Assembly: GCA_905221605.1 (NCBI GenBank)
Contig: CAJNDS010001757.1
Coordinates: forward strand, 275,001 to 339,000
DNA length: 64,000 nucleotides
Reading direction: 5' to 3'
Source of the DNA: Symbiodinium natans
Taxonomy: Eukaryota; Sar; Dinophyceae; Suessiales; Symbiodiniaceae
The position numbers and the translations under genes are program-made. Under the pieces are notes generated by a model, which worked only from the letters and a program-made list of their open reading frames with translations, searched no databases and was not told the DNA's origin. Each line of letters opens with the position of its first letter. Position 1 is the first letter of the stretch. Of this stretch, positions 1-10,600 are shown piece after piece.

Positions 1-311
1 AGCACTAACACAATCTAATCACAGAGAGCTACCACTATAATCGCACACAGGTGAATGCATGGGATGGGGAAGCATACATGTGGACTAGCCACCTCACAGA
101 AGCCATGGGCCAAAGCACATGCTTGAGTTGGATGCTGACATGAAACCTGCACACTCAGGAGAGCTAAACTCTGTGCGCCCCAGCTTCCAAAAGATCTTAA
201 ATCATGTTGAAGCGGCCCAGATCAGCCCGAACCATGTGCCCGAGATCTGTCAAACCCCGAAATTTCCAGAGTCCTTTCAGGACCCCCGCCCGCCCGAAAA
301 GCCTCGAACAC

Positions 312-376
312 CTCTCTCTCAACTGCCGCTGGTCCTTCTGCTCCGAAGCGAAGTCCTTCGCCTCTGCCTCCCTCAC
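312..376 (-). CDS. Probable downstream coiled-coil exon
   Basis: Between a GCAG acceptor and a GTGTTC donor it encodes VREAEAKDFASEQKDQRQLR. The VREAEAKDF pattern corresponds to the VREIEKADY block that follows the ADI...LGK block in the same dinoflagellate family, supporting that it is a later part of the gene. Confidence 0.6.
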
Positions 377-561
377 CTGCAGGCGTTTTGGGTTCTTTGC
401 AGGCGTTCGGGGCGTTTTGGGGGTGTCGAGGTAGAAGGGTTTAGGGTCCAAGTCCAAGGGAGTCTCTCGAGATTAGGACGTAAGGGTCTTTTGTTGGCCC
501 AAAACACGAACTCATCCACCAGCCACAACCTCCCTAAGATCCCTAAACCCATGGATCTCAC

Positions 562-661
562 CTCCTGCAAACATCTTGTTGTCGGCGCGGTGCCGGGCCT
601 TCGTGGCCTCACTCTCCTGCGCGGCAAGCTCCGCCGCCGCAGCGGCGTGGCCCTCAATCTC
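562..661 (-). CDS. Probable downstream coiled-coil exon
   Basis: After a CAG acceptor it encodes EIEGHAAAAAELAAQESEAT and then KARHRADNKMFAG, ending at a GT donor (G^GTGAG). It is Ala/Glu-rich and helical, in the sense of the coiled-coil gene upstream. It probably belongs to that gene, although phases between this exon and 312-376 do not match directly, so an exon between them is missing from my model. Confidence 0.5.
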
Positions 662-1071
662 CTGCTGAAGTGTAGGAGCCCCAATGAGCCCACATAAAGA
701 AAGGACAGGATCCTTATCTCCTGCTGAAGTGTAGGAAGTGTAGGAGCCCAACAAACCCACAAAAAGATAAGGACTCTACAAAGATGGTTTTCCAAAAACA
801 TGCACCTGCCAGTGGGAGCAGGCCTGCCCACCCCACCCTCTATGGGGCTTGAGGGGCACGAAACTCTCTCACTCTCACTCTCACTTGCTTGCTCGCTTGC
901 AGTGCGTATGGCCCCTCACTCTCTCCCTCCTCCCTTTTTTTCGTGGTTTTCTTTTCTTTTCGTTGCTGTCATTCTCTTTTCTCTTCTTTCCCCCGTGCCA
1001 AGGCACACCCCGATCCTGCATCCTCTGGGCACTGCACAACCCGTGGGAACGCCGTTTTTAGCCTCTCCTCG

Positions 1072-1072
<1 letters not shown>

Positions 1073-1162
<90 letters not shown>
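1073..1162. repeat. (CT)n microsatellite, about 90 bp
   Basis: Uninterrupted CT dinucleotides. Shorter CT tracts recur at 2432-2461 and 14466-14501. Confidence 0.95.
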
Positions 1163-1165
<3 letters not shown>

Positions 1166-2428
1166 CGCTTGGCCCCCCCGAAGGGGAGCCGCCCCGAGGG
1201 GCGCGCGATGTCCTGGGTCTGTTGGCCCCCCTTCTTATGAAGGAAGAGAAGAAGTAGACATGCCCATCTTGTATGGACAAGAAAATGCGGTGACCAAAAA
1301 CATGCAAACCTATCTGAGTGGACCGAGTGATGGACCCGCCGCGATTAAGGTCACCCTGCATAATTCATGCACTGTAGAAAGGAAGTAAACAGTGGGTATC
1401 ACGCAGATCGGCGTGACCCCTGGTAAGTGTGGACTGAAGGTGAGAGAAAGTCCTCCCTCCCCGACAAACGAAACCCTCCCAACACCCTCAACTTCCAACT
1501 CAACGGTTTAGTGGGGGAGGGAGAGGCGAGTACGCCCGAGGGCTGGCAGATGGTTCTGGTATACTATCGAGCAGTGTACAGCGAACGACTCAGGGGTGCA
1601 CGACGAAAACTACTTGGGAATCAGTCGGACCTCGGTGGCTCCTACCGCCGGGTTCTGGGTTTTCACTGGGGTACATTCCAAACCAGTGTACAGCGTATGA
1701 CCTTCAGGGTGGAAGACCTTCGGGGACGTTTTGGGGTGGCTTAGGGTCGCAAGGTTTAAGCGCTCTTTGGTCACTGCTGGGTCAGTCTTGCAACTTCGAG
1801 GACTCGATCAGGTAGCGTCGTCTTGCTCCCAGCTGGTCGCCCCATGTTGGTTCTCTTCCACCCCCAGCTTTGTTTGTTCAGTGTGGCCCCCAATCCGACA
1901 GTCGGTCTTTGGTTCGTCTTCCTTCCCCCACGACCTCCATTCGTTGTCACTTTCCCAACGTGCGGTGGCTGTCGCTCTCTCTCCCAAGGGGCAAGGATGC
2001 ACTCGCTGGTGGCGTGCATCTTCTTCCGTGGCGGGTCGTTCTTCCGGAGACGGAGGTGCGCTTGTCATCCTTCTCTTCCTTGACGTACCTGCCTTGCGCG
2101 TCCCCCTTTCTTTGAGGGGGTGGTGCTGTCGGAGTTGGCGGTGAGGTCGATGAGGTAGATGTGGCTTTTGGCTGGCTCCTCCCAAAGCCATCCCTGAGAT
2201 GTGGTGCCATGGCTCAGGATTGTTCAGATTCCCTAGTTGTTTAGGGGCAACAAGAGATGCGCAGGTCCTGGAGACGACTGAAGGCATGCGGGGGTTACCG
2301 GGCAAAGGTAAAAGGGGTTTTAAGGCTCAAAGCTGTTCTGTTGAGAGGCTTGAAGGAAGCGGCGCGGGGCTCAAGCCCCCTAGGGAGGGGGCGGGTTCCC
2401 CCCCAGGCGACTTGAGCCAAAATGGCTA

Positions 2429-2431
<3 letters not shown>

Positions 2432-2461
<30 letters not shown>
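2432..2461. repeat. (CT)n microsatellite, followed by a degenerate CTGTCT tract to about 2529
   Basis: Pure CT run, then mixed CTCTGT repeats. Confidence 0.9.
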
Positions 2462-2463
<2 letters not shown>

Positions 2464-2497
2464 GCACGCGTAGCCCCCCCACAGAGGTCTCTGTCTC

Positions 2498-2529
<32 letters not shown>

Positions 2530-2745
2530 GTGCATGATTGTTACAGACCGCCTGCTTGCGTGCAGCTCGAAGATTCGATGCTCGTACCTTTTTGTACTCC
2601 TGCCCCCGATAACTGAGAAGCCTGTCTCCGCAAACCCAAGAGCTTCGCCTTGTCCTTCCATAAAACTCAAACCCTAAGCAGGAACCTTCTGCTTTGCCAA
2701 GCCGGATGGTTCGATGGAAGTGGCAAGTGTCGCTCTTCCGGCAAC

Positions 2746-3659
2746 CCGGCTGCAGTGGCCTTGCCCAGGACGTCCGCATCCGTGGCAGCTTTCTCGATGT
2801 CGGCGGTCAGAACCTGCCGAGCGGCTGAGCTTGTGGCTTCAGGACTGGATGGTTTGAGCACGCGAGGCTTTCGCCGAGCTGAACCCCAAAGGCCCAAAGA
2901 ACCAAGACGTGTCTTCCAACACCCCAAACCCCTAAACCCCGAGCCTGAAAAACCCAAACCTGACACCCCGAACCCTACACCGCAAACCTGAGGGACCCAC
3001 CTCGATTTTCGAGTCCGACTCCTCGATGGCCTTGGGTGGTTTCAAGGAGCGAAGAGCATCGGTTGTGTGGCGACTGTGGGACTTCTTCTTGGGGCCCTGG
3101 GCTTGGGCAGCTGGCATTGGCATCGTTGGAGTGGATGGGCTAAATGAGTTCGAAATACGAGGGAAACACTTGAACATGAGAACCCCAAACCGACAACGAA
3201 GTGTTGCTTACAAGTGCCCCGCTTCACGATCTAACTGCAGCCGCCTTAACAGCCACCATATGCATACTGCAACTTCCTGCAAAACCTCCAAGCCCCTAAA
3301 CCCTAAGCCCTAAACCCTAAACCCTAAGCACCCCCCCCTGTTGAGGCCGAAGCCTTGGACTTCTCCGCCGCGGTGCCTTTGCACCAGTCGGCGTACCTGC
3401 AACCGAACAGATTCATTCCTCCATGGGGGCCAGGAGGGCCAAGGGGGGTTCAGAATTTGGTGTCGGTTTACGCCTTTTTTTTTTGGTGCCCTCCAACTCA
3501 GCTTCACTTTGTGCTTTGGGGGGAACCCAAGCTGAACCCTGAAGGGCTGAACTTTGAACCCCACCCCCCCCACGCCTGGAATATTGCACCTTCTCATCCT
3601 GGAGCTCTTTCTTGCCCTTGGAGGACATGGCCTTCAGCATCTCGACCACCTTTTGGGAG
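2746..3659 (-). CDS. Dinoflagellate coiled-coil repeat protein, four joined exons (partial)
   Basis: Exons on the minus strand at 3659-3576, 3396-3354, 3030-3001 and 2813-2746 join in frame. They give KVVEMLKAMSSKGKKELQD, then YSRYADWCKGTAAEKSK, AIEESDSKIE and VLTADIEKAATDADVLGK. The product matches my knowledge of a large dinoflagellate coiled-coil family (VVEML...KKE...YxxWC...EKxxAIEEAxxKIEVLxADI...). The function of that family is unknown to me. The first two introns need GC donors (AG^GCGTGG and AAG^GCTTCG), which dinoflagellates use; the third uses GT. Introns carry telomere-like repeats reading TTTAGGG on the sense strand. Confidence 0.75.
3288..3330 (-). repeat. Telomere-like repeats in a coiled-coil gene intron
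   Basis: CCCTAAA units on plus, TTTAGGG on the sense strand, near the 5' end of the intron between exons 3396-3354 and 3030-3001. A second cluster at 3666-3731 ends the preceding intron. Confidence 0.85.
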
Positions 3660-4732
3660 CTTGAAAACCCCTGAACCCCTAAACCCCTAAACCCCCTAAA
3701 CCCCCCTAAACCCCTAAGCCCTAAACCCTAAGGCATTGTCGACCCAATGATGGGTTCGGAGGCTTTGGGGGTCTAAGATGGCAAAAACAATGAGCCTACA
3801 ACGCGGAGACCCTTAACAATTGCACGTGCCCCTCTTTGTTGCTACCTGCTCCCGTTGGTATGGCGAAGGATTTCATTTCGGTGGCAGTGCCGGTCGAAGG
3901 CACCTAGTCAGCGGCTATTCTTGAAACCTTGTCCTTGCCTGCATGAAACATTCAATCTTGGCAGAAGATGCGACTTCCGTTTGGACATGACCTCTAGACG
4001 AAGTGGCGACCCAACCATGCCCGGTGGAAATGATGATCTTTGGCAAAGAAGGCGATATCATTCTGCGCCGGCACTCTGAATGAGGTGTGGCTCCAGGGAT
4101 TTCTGCTTGCATGTGCGAGCATGGGGGTGGCCAGAGCCGGAATTGTGCCAGAGTCATGGACCTGTGCTAGGCCGTGGTCGATGGCCTCCTCGCAACAAAG
4201 CTTCCGAGTTTGACAAGAGCCGGCCACTGCTCGATGTCCGTGAGTGCTGCGATGCTTCTGAGAGGCCCTGTTGATAGCCTGCAAGGCAAAAGCCATCTGG
4301 CGCTGGGGCGGGCTCTGTGCTTGGCAAGGCGTCGGCAAGCGTGCGGTGCGAGTATGTCTGTGAAGGTATACACGTTATGCAGTATGCGGTACGTCCTCCC
4401 AACCGGCTCCCGCCGACGAAGACCAGTCAAAGCATCTGCCATCTCTTCGCCGCTTCACGGTATTCAAAAGAAAGGCAAAAGCGAAGCGACGCGAAGCGAC
4501 GCGCAGCGACTCTGTGCAAAATCCGCCAAAACCCAGTGCACAAAATGATCGCAGCCCTGAGCCGGTGTGTTACAAAAGCGCGCCAACTCTCCAGGCATTT
4601 TCAAGGCCTCACCGATCGACGTGCAAAGATACTGCGCAGAAGGCGTGCGAATGCACTGCCGGTTAAAACATCAACCTGAAACCCAAGCTCGCCGGACATG
4701 CTTCGCCCTCAGGCCTCTGACATGACCCCTCA

Positions 4733-4952
4733 ATCCTGGCCCTCAGCCCTCGACCCGCGACCCTCAACCCTCGACCCTCAATCCTCAACCCTGAACCCTG
4801 AACCCTGAACCCTGAACCCTAAACCCTAAACCCTAAACCCTAAACCCTAAACCCTAAACCCTAAACCCTAAACCCTAAACCCTAAACCCTAAACCCTAAA
4901 CCCTAAACCCTAAACCCTAAACCCTAAACCCTAAACCCTAAACCCTAAACCC
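4733..4952 (-). repeat. Telomere-like array (CCCTAAA)n
   Basis: Degenerate CCCTCAA/CCCTGAA units grade into about 20 perfect CCCTAAA units. The sense strand of the surrounding gene reads TTTAGGG, and the array starts at the donor of exon 4951-5022. Confidence 0.9.
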
Positions 4953-5022
4953 AACGCAGGGCCTCTCGCACAGGCGACTGCAGCTCCTCGGCGGCACCCA
5001 GGGCCTCGAATGCATCACGGGT
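4951..5022 (-). CDS. Upstream exon of the coiled-coil gene (24 codons)
   Basis: Bounded by an acceptor CTCAG and a donor GTTTAG, it encodes TRDAFEALGAAEELQSPVR and ends EALRW, with phase 0 at both sides. The donor is the first base of the large telomere-like array at 4733-4950, so the following intron begins as (GTTTAGG)n. It lies upstream of the 3.6-kb exons on the same strand and may belong to the same gene. Confidence 0.6.
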
Positions 5023-5269
5023 CTGAGGTGATTCTGAGGGCTTTCGAAGGCTTTTGGGGCTTGAGGTCGTCTGTTCAGCTTTAGGCATATCCGCCGAGGC
5101 CTCGGGCCGGAGGTGTATAGGTTGTCAGAACAGGCACCCCCCACCCCCAAAGCCCTTGGACCCCTTTTTTGGCCTCAAATGGGTACCCCCTGGGAAACCG
5201 GGGCCCGCAAAGCGGACGGTTCGCCAGGACCAGAGGCAGTTGAAGCCCCTCTCAGCAGGGCCCCCCGCC

Positions 5270-5400
5270 CCTCTTCCCCCCCCCCCTCGCGCCCCGCCCC
5301 ACCCCCCCCCCCCCCCACCCCCCCCCCCCCCCCCCCCCCCACCCTCCCCCCCCCCCCCCCCCCCTCTCCCCCCCCCCCCTCTCCCCCCCCCCCCCCCCAG
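5270..5400. repeat. C-homopolymer-rich tract
   Basis: Long C runs broken by single A or T, flanking the G/C-rich block at 5500-5815. Confidence 0.95.
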
Positions 5401-5499
5401 CACCTTGTCAGCGCACTGTGTCCTGGGGGAGTGTGCGAGGGGCGCGAGGGTCGCGGAAGAAGAATATAGACGCACAGCACCCTGTCAGCGCACTGTGTC

Positions 5500-5815
5500 C
5501 TGAGCGGGGGGTGCGCGGCGCGGGCGCGGAGGCGCGGCGGAGGGTGCGGAGGGCGGGGGAGAGGGAGCGCACGGGGGTGGGAGGGCGCGGAGGGTGCACG
5601 GAGGGCGCGGAGAGCGAGCGCGGAGCGCGCGGCGCGGAGGAGGGCGGGAGGGCGCGGAGGGGCGCGGAGGCTCGCGAGGGCGCGGGGGTGCGGAGGGCGC
5701 GGAGGGGCGCGAGGGCGCGGAGGGCGCGGGAGCGCGCGGAGGGCGCGGAGGGCGCGGGAGCGCGCGGAGAGCGCGGAGCGTGCAGAGGGCGGAAAGGCGC
5801 GGAGGGCGCACGGCA
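5500..5815. repeat. GGCGCGGAG low-complexity block
   Basis: Irregular GGGCGCGGAGG-type units, extremely GC-rich. It starts just after two near-copies of CAGCGCACTGTGTCCTG (5410-5430 and 5486-5503). Long frames here are an effect of composition. Confidence 0.85.
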
Positions 5816-6084
5816 TCCACGTGTCCCCAAATCCCCTGCATGCCCATCAACCGAATGTCACTCTCCCCTTCCGCGCCGAACCCGTCCATGCATGGTCCAC
5901 ACCTCCCCACATCTCCAGCAAAATGTTCCGAACCCCCTTTGCGTCCGACCCTCCAAGGAGCGATCCGATAGAACGCCTTCCGCATTGAAGCGCCAAACGA
6001 GAACCCAATTTCAGAATTGGTTTTCGGGAACCAATCCAAGAAAACAAAGAGCACGCGCAGAATAGACGTTAAGCGTACAAGGCA

Positions 6085-6300
6085 ACCCCCCACCCCCCCA
6101 CCCCCCCCCCCCCCCCACCCCCCCTCCCGCCCCCCCCCCCCCCCCCCCCCCATCCCCCTTTCCATGGTGCAACCCCCCTCTCCCCCCCCCCCCTACCCCC
6201 CCCCCCTCCCCCCCCCCCCACCCCCCCCCCCCTCCCCCCCCCACCCTCGCCCCACCCCACCCCCCCCCCCCCCCACCCCACCTCCCCCCTCCCCCCCACC
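6085..6300. repeat. Second C-homopolymer-rich tract
   Basis: C runs interrupted by A or T, interspersed with CCACCCC, about 215 bp. Confidence 0.95.
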
Positions 6301-7337
6301 CTGCCGAAGAGTCGCCTTAAACCTTAAGGGGCCTGGCTCAACCCTACGATCACTCCAAGCCGAACCCTAAACCCAAAAAAACCCTCAACCCCAAAGCGTG
6401 AACCTTGAGCCCTAAACTAACCCTCAACCCCAAACCCCAAACCATAAACCATAAACCCGGAACCCTCAACCCTCAACCCAACCCTTATTGCTTGGGGTCC
6501 AGCGACTTGGGCGCTGCGGAATCACCATGCTCACGCGGATGCGCTGGGCCGGGCCGAGGCGGGTCGCGTAGCGTTAAAATTAGGGTGGCTTAAGGATTCC
6601 AAAAATGTGATTGCTTGAATTTGGCAATCGCATTGCGCGTTGCGCATGCCCTGCAACATATCAACCTCCTCCACACGACTTCATCCCACAAGCACCCTCT
6701 GCACAAATTAAGCTCCCAAACCCTCACCCCCGACCCGCGGCCCAGGCCACGAAGGCCAGAAGGGCAGCGAGCGCCGCCGGACCTGCGAAAGCTGGGTTGA
6801 GGGATGTTGAGGGCCGGCTGCGGGGTTTCGGCGGGGGGGATTTAGAATTTCGGGGCCAAGGCGGCCGTGGTTTGGGGGGGTGGGAATTCAAGGCCCAAGG
6901 GCTCAAAGGGGTGCCCCGCAAGACTACACCGGTCCCAAGGCTCGGGCACTTCATTTCTGCGCTGTGGGGCGGAGGAAGGGGAGGCGATCCCCAGCTACGC
7001 CCAAATGGCTGCGAGCCGAAAAGGGACAGTCGGGGGAGGCTGCACCCATTGCATGTTTCTAGATCATACAGTCATGATACCAGACACGCAGGATGCATCA
7101 ATACGCCCAGCATGTGCTCTCAACTTCACCCCGCCAGCACATAATGCAAATGTTGAGGGTCCCTGGGTCTGTGTTGAAGCTGGGTCCTTGCATGTCGTAA
7201 CATGCCATGGTTCCAGTGGTTCCAGGATTGCAGAGGGCTAAAGGCTCAACCAACCCAGTCGCGGTCCCACTAACATGTCATAACACACCAGCAACAAGAA
7301 CTGCTTCAGAGCTCCGAAACAGCTTAGAGGGCTCAGG

Positions 7338-7505
7338 CTTTAGGGTTTAGGGTTTAGGGTCTAGGGTCTAGGGTCTAGGGTCTAGGGTTTAGGGTTTAGG
7401 GTTTAGGGTCTAGGGTCTAGGGTTTAGGGTTTAGGGTTTAGGGTTTAGGGTTTAGGGTTTAGGGTTTAGGGTTTAGGGTTTAGGGTTTAGGGTTTAGGGT
7501 TTAGG
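7338..7505 (+). repeat. Telomere-like array (TTTAGGG with TCTAGGG variants)
   Basis: About 23 units on the plus strand, including a run of TCTAGGG. It precedes a probable exon at 7506-7625. Confidence 0.95.
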
Positions 7506-7625
7506 GGTCCGGGATGTTGTGTGTTGGGGCCGAAGATGCCCGAAGTTGCCGAGAATGCTGAGGAAAACCTGTGGCCAAGACGGCACGGGGACGACGAAGT
7601 GGACCTTGGAAGTCAAAAGATCAGG
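7506..7625 (+). CDS. Probable exon between two telomere-like arrays
   Basis: About 120 bases lie between a TTTAGGG array ending in TTTAG (7338-7505) and another starting GCTTAGGG. One frame is open throughout and protein-like (PKMPEVAENAEENLWPRR, then HGDDEVDLGSQ). An 8-bp direct repeat AGATCAGG (7618-7625 and 7672-7679) flanks the second array. This suggests arrays serving as introns on both sides. No product is recognised. Confidence 0.4.
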
Positions 7626-7679
7626 GCTTAGGGTTTAGGGTTTAGGGTTTAGGGTTTAGGGTTTAGGGTTTAGATCAGG
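7626..7679 (+). repeat. Short TTTAGGG array flanked by direct repeats
   Basis: Six to seven units lie between two copies of AGATCAGG (7618-7625, 7672-7679), as expected for an inserted sequence with an 8-bp target duplication. Confidence 0.7.
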
Positions 7680-10600
7680 AACAGCACGAACTGCTGACGC
7701 AAGTCCAACAGCCACTTTTTGCACTCCCAGCTACGAGTTCAGCGTCTGAGCGTCTGTTGTGTCGTCTGTTGTGTCCCTGTTTAGGTCTTGAAATGCACGC
7801 ATATGCACGCACCAGGAGTTTAAAGCCGGGTTTCCAGAGAAAATCTAACACGAAACAACGTGCGCTTTTGTTGGAGTCGGTTGCTGGGATGGCGAGTGAA
7901 GACCTGAGCTTCTGCGATCATCGCCGTTGCGATGCGGGCACTCGTGGCGCACAGGGGCCGTTAGGTCGCCGGAGCCCCTGTTCTCGGACTTGCCTCCAGA
8001 CAGGCCAGCCTGCCTTGGCCTGAACACAACCAGTGGGTCTTCGACATCGCCCAGGATGCAACGAGGTTCAACTCCAGGCCGGAAAGAATGCACAGGTGAT
8101 AACCGGCATGCGCAGCCAGTGCATGTGACACATATCAAAACGAAGTCAGTGGCAACGTTGTACGCATTCAGGTCCCACAACCCCCATGACCCAAACTTTC
8201 GACCTCGCCCGCCAACTTCTTTTCGCTGCATGGGCGACATCTACTTTCTGAAGAGTGCAATAGCATACCCCGTCTTTCTTTACGGGTACTCTGATAGTAC
8301 CCTGAAGTGCCAAGATATGCCAAGACCCGAGCCCTAGCGCCACCGTCCTCCACCTCGTTCTCGCCGCCACTAATCCTCATGGTGTTCTCAACTTATTTGA
8401 ATCAGCAGCCGCCCCGGTAGCCATAATGAGACACACACACACACAACACACATGCAGCCGCAGGAGCAGGAGTAGTACGGAGTCAGCAGGCAGAGTGGTA
8501 GCCCGACTCCGACACACCAAAAAAAAGATGCGAGAGTATGGCTGTGCTTATTGAAGGCTGTTAGCCGCTTTGCGGCATTACTCATTACTCCTACATGCCG
8601 GGCTTGTTCGTGACCCTGAACAGCCATAGCTTATCTCCTCGGATTCGAGGCCTCAGGGAGTTGGAGGGACGTCTGTCTCTCGGTGCTCATTCGAATTGGT
8701 ACTCTTCACAGGAAAAGCTCAAGAAATATCCAGCAGTTCCACGGGACCCCAGATCATGAAAGATGCAGGGAAAGCTCGAAAAGGAGGCGTCGTTGCAGAC
8801 ATGCCGACAGCACTCTAGACATTATTAAACCCTCAACCCCAACCTGAACATCGTGACCACTTTAAACTTAGTTCGTCACCATGCCATGCATTCCCTCACC
8901 ACCCAGTCCTTCCGGTTTCCTCCTGCAGCCTGTTCAGCACCTGTCCGCAAGGTCAAATCTCCAGTCTCGGGGGGAGAAGACGAAGAAGAAGACTGAAGGT
9001 TCGAAAGATTCACAACTCACAAAGGCACTCGAAGATTGTAGAAAAAGGTGCACGGCGCCCCTCCCGACTGTCCCCTTGCAGAAGAACTGGCTCTGCACGA
9101 TCCCACACTGTGACGGGAAACCGCGACTGCGACAAGGAACAGGACGGCATCACCGGGTATGCCCCGGCTATGCACGGAAAAGACCGAGGATATGCCGGAT
9201 ATGTGACTGGGTACCCAGCTAAGCAAGCCCTACCCGATTTAGAAAACCACCTGCGAAGAGTCGCTGGGTTTTAAAGCCAGGGGCGGACTCGGGCATAGCA
9301 GATATACACCAGAGGCAGTCGCTGAGAAGTTGTGCTCGCTCACACACTCACATTAATCTAGACCCTACAAAAGACCGCACAAGATCTACCAAACACCCTA
9401 GGCACAGCTGAGTCCCCTACTACTATTTGCTTAGGAACCCCAAAAAAATAAACTACCAACCCCCTATCTTGCCCTTGTAAGGCAAAATATATGTATATAT
9501 ATATATATATATATATTTATTTATTTTTTTTTTTTTTTTCTATTTTTGGTGGGGGGGAGGGGTTAAGCAAATAGTAGCCGATAGTCCCCTCCAGCCTGCA
9601 GGATGCAATTGGCCACGCTATCTGCACTTGGGCCCTTGACGAACAGCTCCTGTGCGCTGTGCGGGGGGGTGGGGGGAAGTGAGGGGCCTGACCCCAACCC
9701 TAACCCTAGCCCTAGCCCTAACCCTAACCCTAACCCTAAGAGGGGGGGGGGTGGAAGTGGGGCCGCGAGGTTTTCTGAGGGGGGGTCCTAAACCCCACAC
9801 CGGGCCCAAAACCGACCGAATATGAGAACCGACAAGGTCCCCAATCCCCACACATTTCCAGGCAGCCCGCACCGCCACAAGCCAAGGGTGCGGTCCTGCA
9901 GCTGCGTACCTGGGTAGTACTCGCCTTTGCTGCTCAGGTGCAGCCTGACAGGTTGACTTGAAATTCAGGGGTTCAGGCGATGATGGCATAGGGTAGCAGC
10001 ATGCAATGCTTGCATGCTCACGAGCTCGCCCATGGCATCGCTCGCCCTCAGATGGAGGCCTGAGGGCCCATCGAGTTTGCTTCCTTGACAGGATTACTTA
10101 CGGCACAGCTAGTGGCCCCTTGCTCGCATGCTCTTGGTCCTCCTCTTCTACATGAAGCGGAGCAGAGGTATCTCAATACCCTGAATCCCACAAAGGAACT
10201 TGTCTCACTAGACCCCTATGAAGCTCCCGAGGCCTGGAGCCCGTCATCTCCGAGATCTGCTTGCTGTGGGAGCCTGAAGATTCGGGTTGAGAAGGTTGTT
10301 TGGGGAGTTCGCCCATTTTTTGGCAGGGGCAGGGCTGTTCAAGCTGAAGGAGCTCAGAAGGGCTTAGGCTTCTGAGAATCAGTTTAAGAATAGGGCTGAA
10401 GTGGCAAGAGGTCGGGTGGAGGCTCTCCACCGGCTGTTGCCTCTCCGTACAAATGTTTGGACTTTCCTGCTCAGGGCGTATACCCCAAGTGCTCAGAAGA
10501 GCTCCGACACTGCAGACCTTAGGTCAGCACCAGATGGCCCGATGATGGCAGCACCTTCCTGCACCGAGCTGCGCCAGTTCCCCACAGCTTTGAGAGATTC

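Noticed and set aside
800-1361. Long frames coding Leu-Ser or Arg-Glu repeats
   Set aside because: They are translations of the (CT)n microsatellite and have no coding character outside it.
4733-4952. Array as a true chromosome end
   Set aside because: Sequence continues on both sides, arrays occur in both orientations over the whole window, and this one begins at a splice donor; it is interstitial.
5054-6370. Long Pro-, Gly- or Arg/Ala-rich frames on both strands (up to 226 codons)
   Set aside because: They arise from C-runs and the GGCGCGGAG block; both strands stay open because the DNA is low in stop codons.
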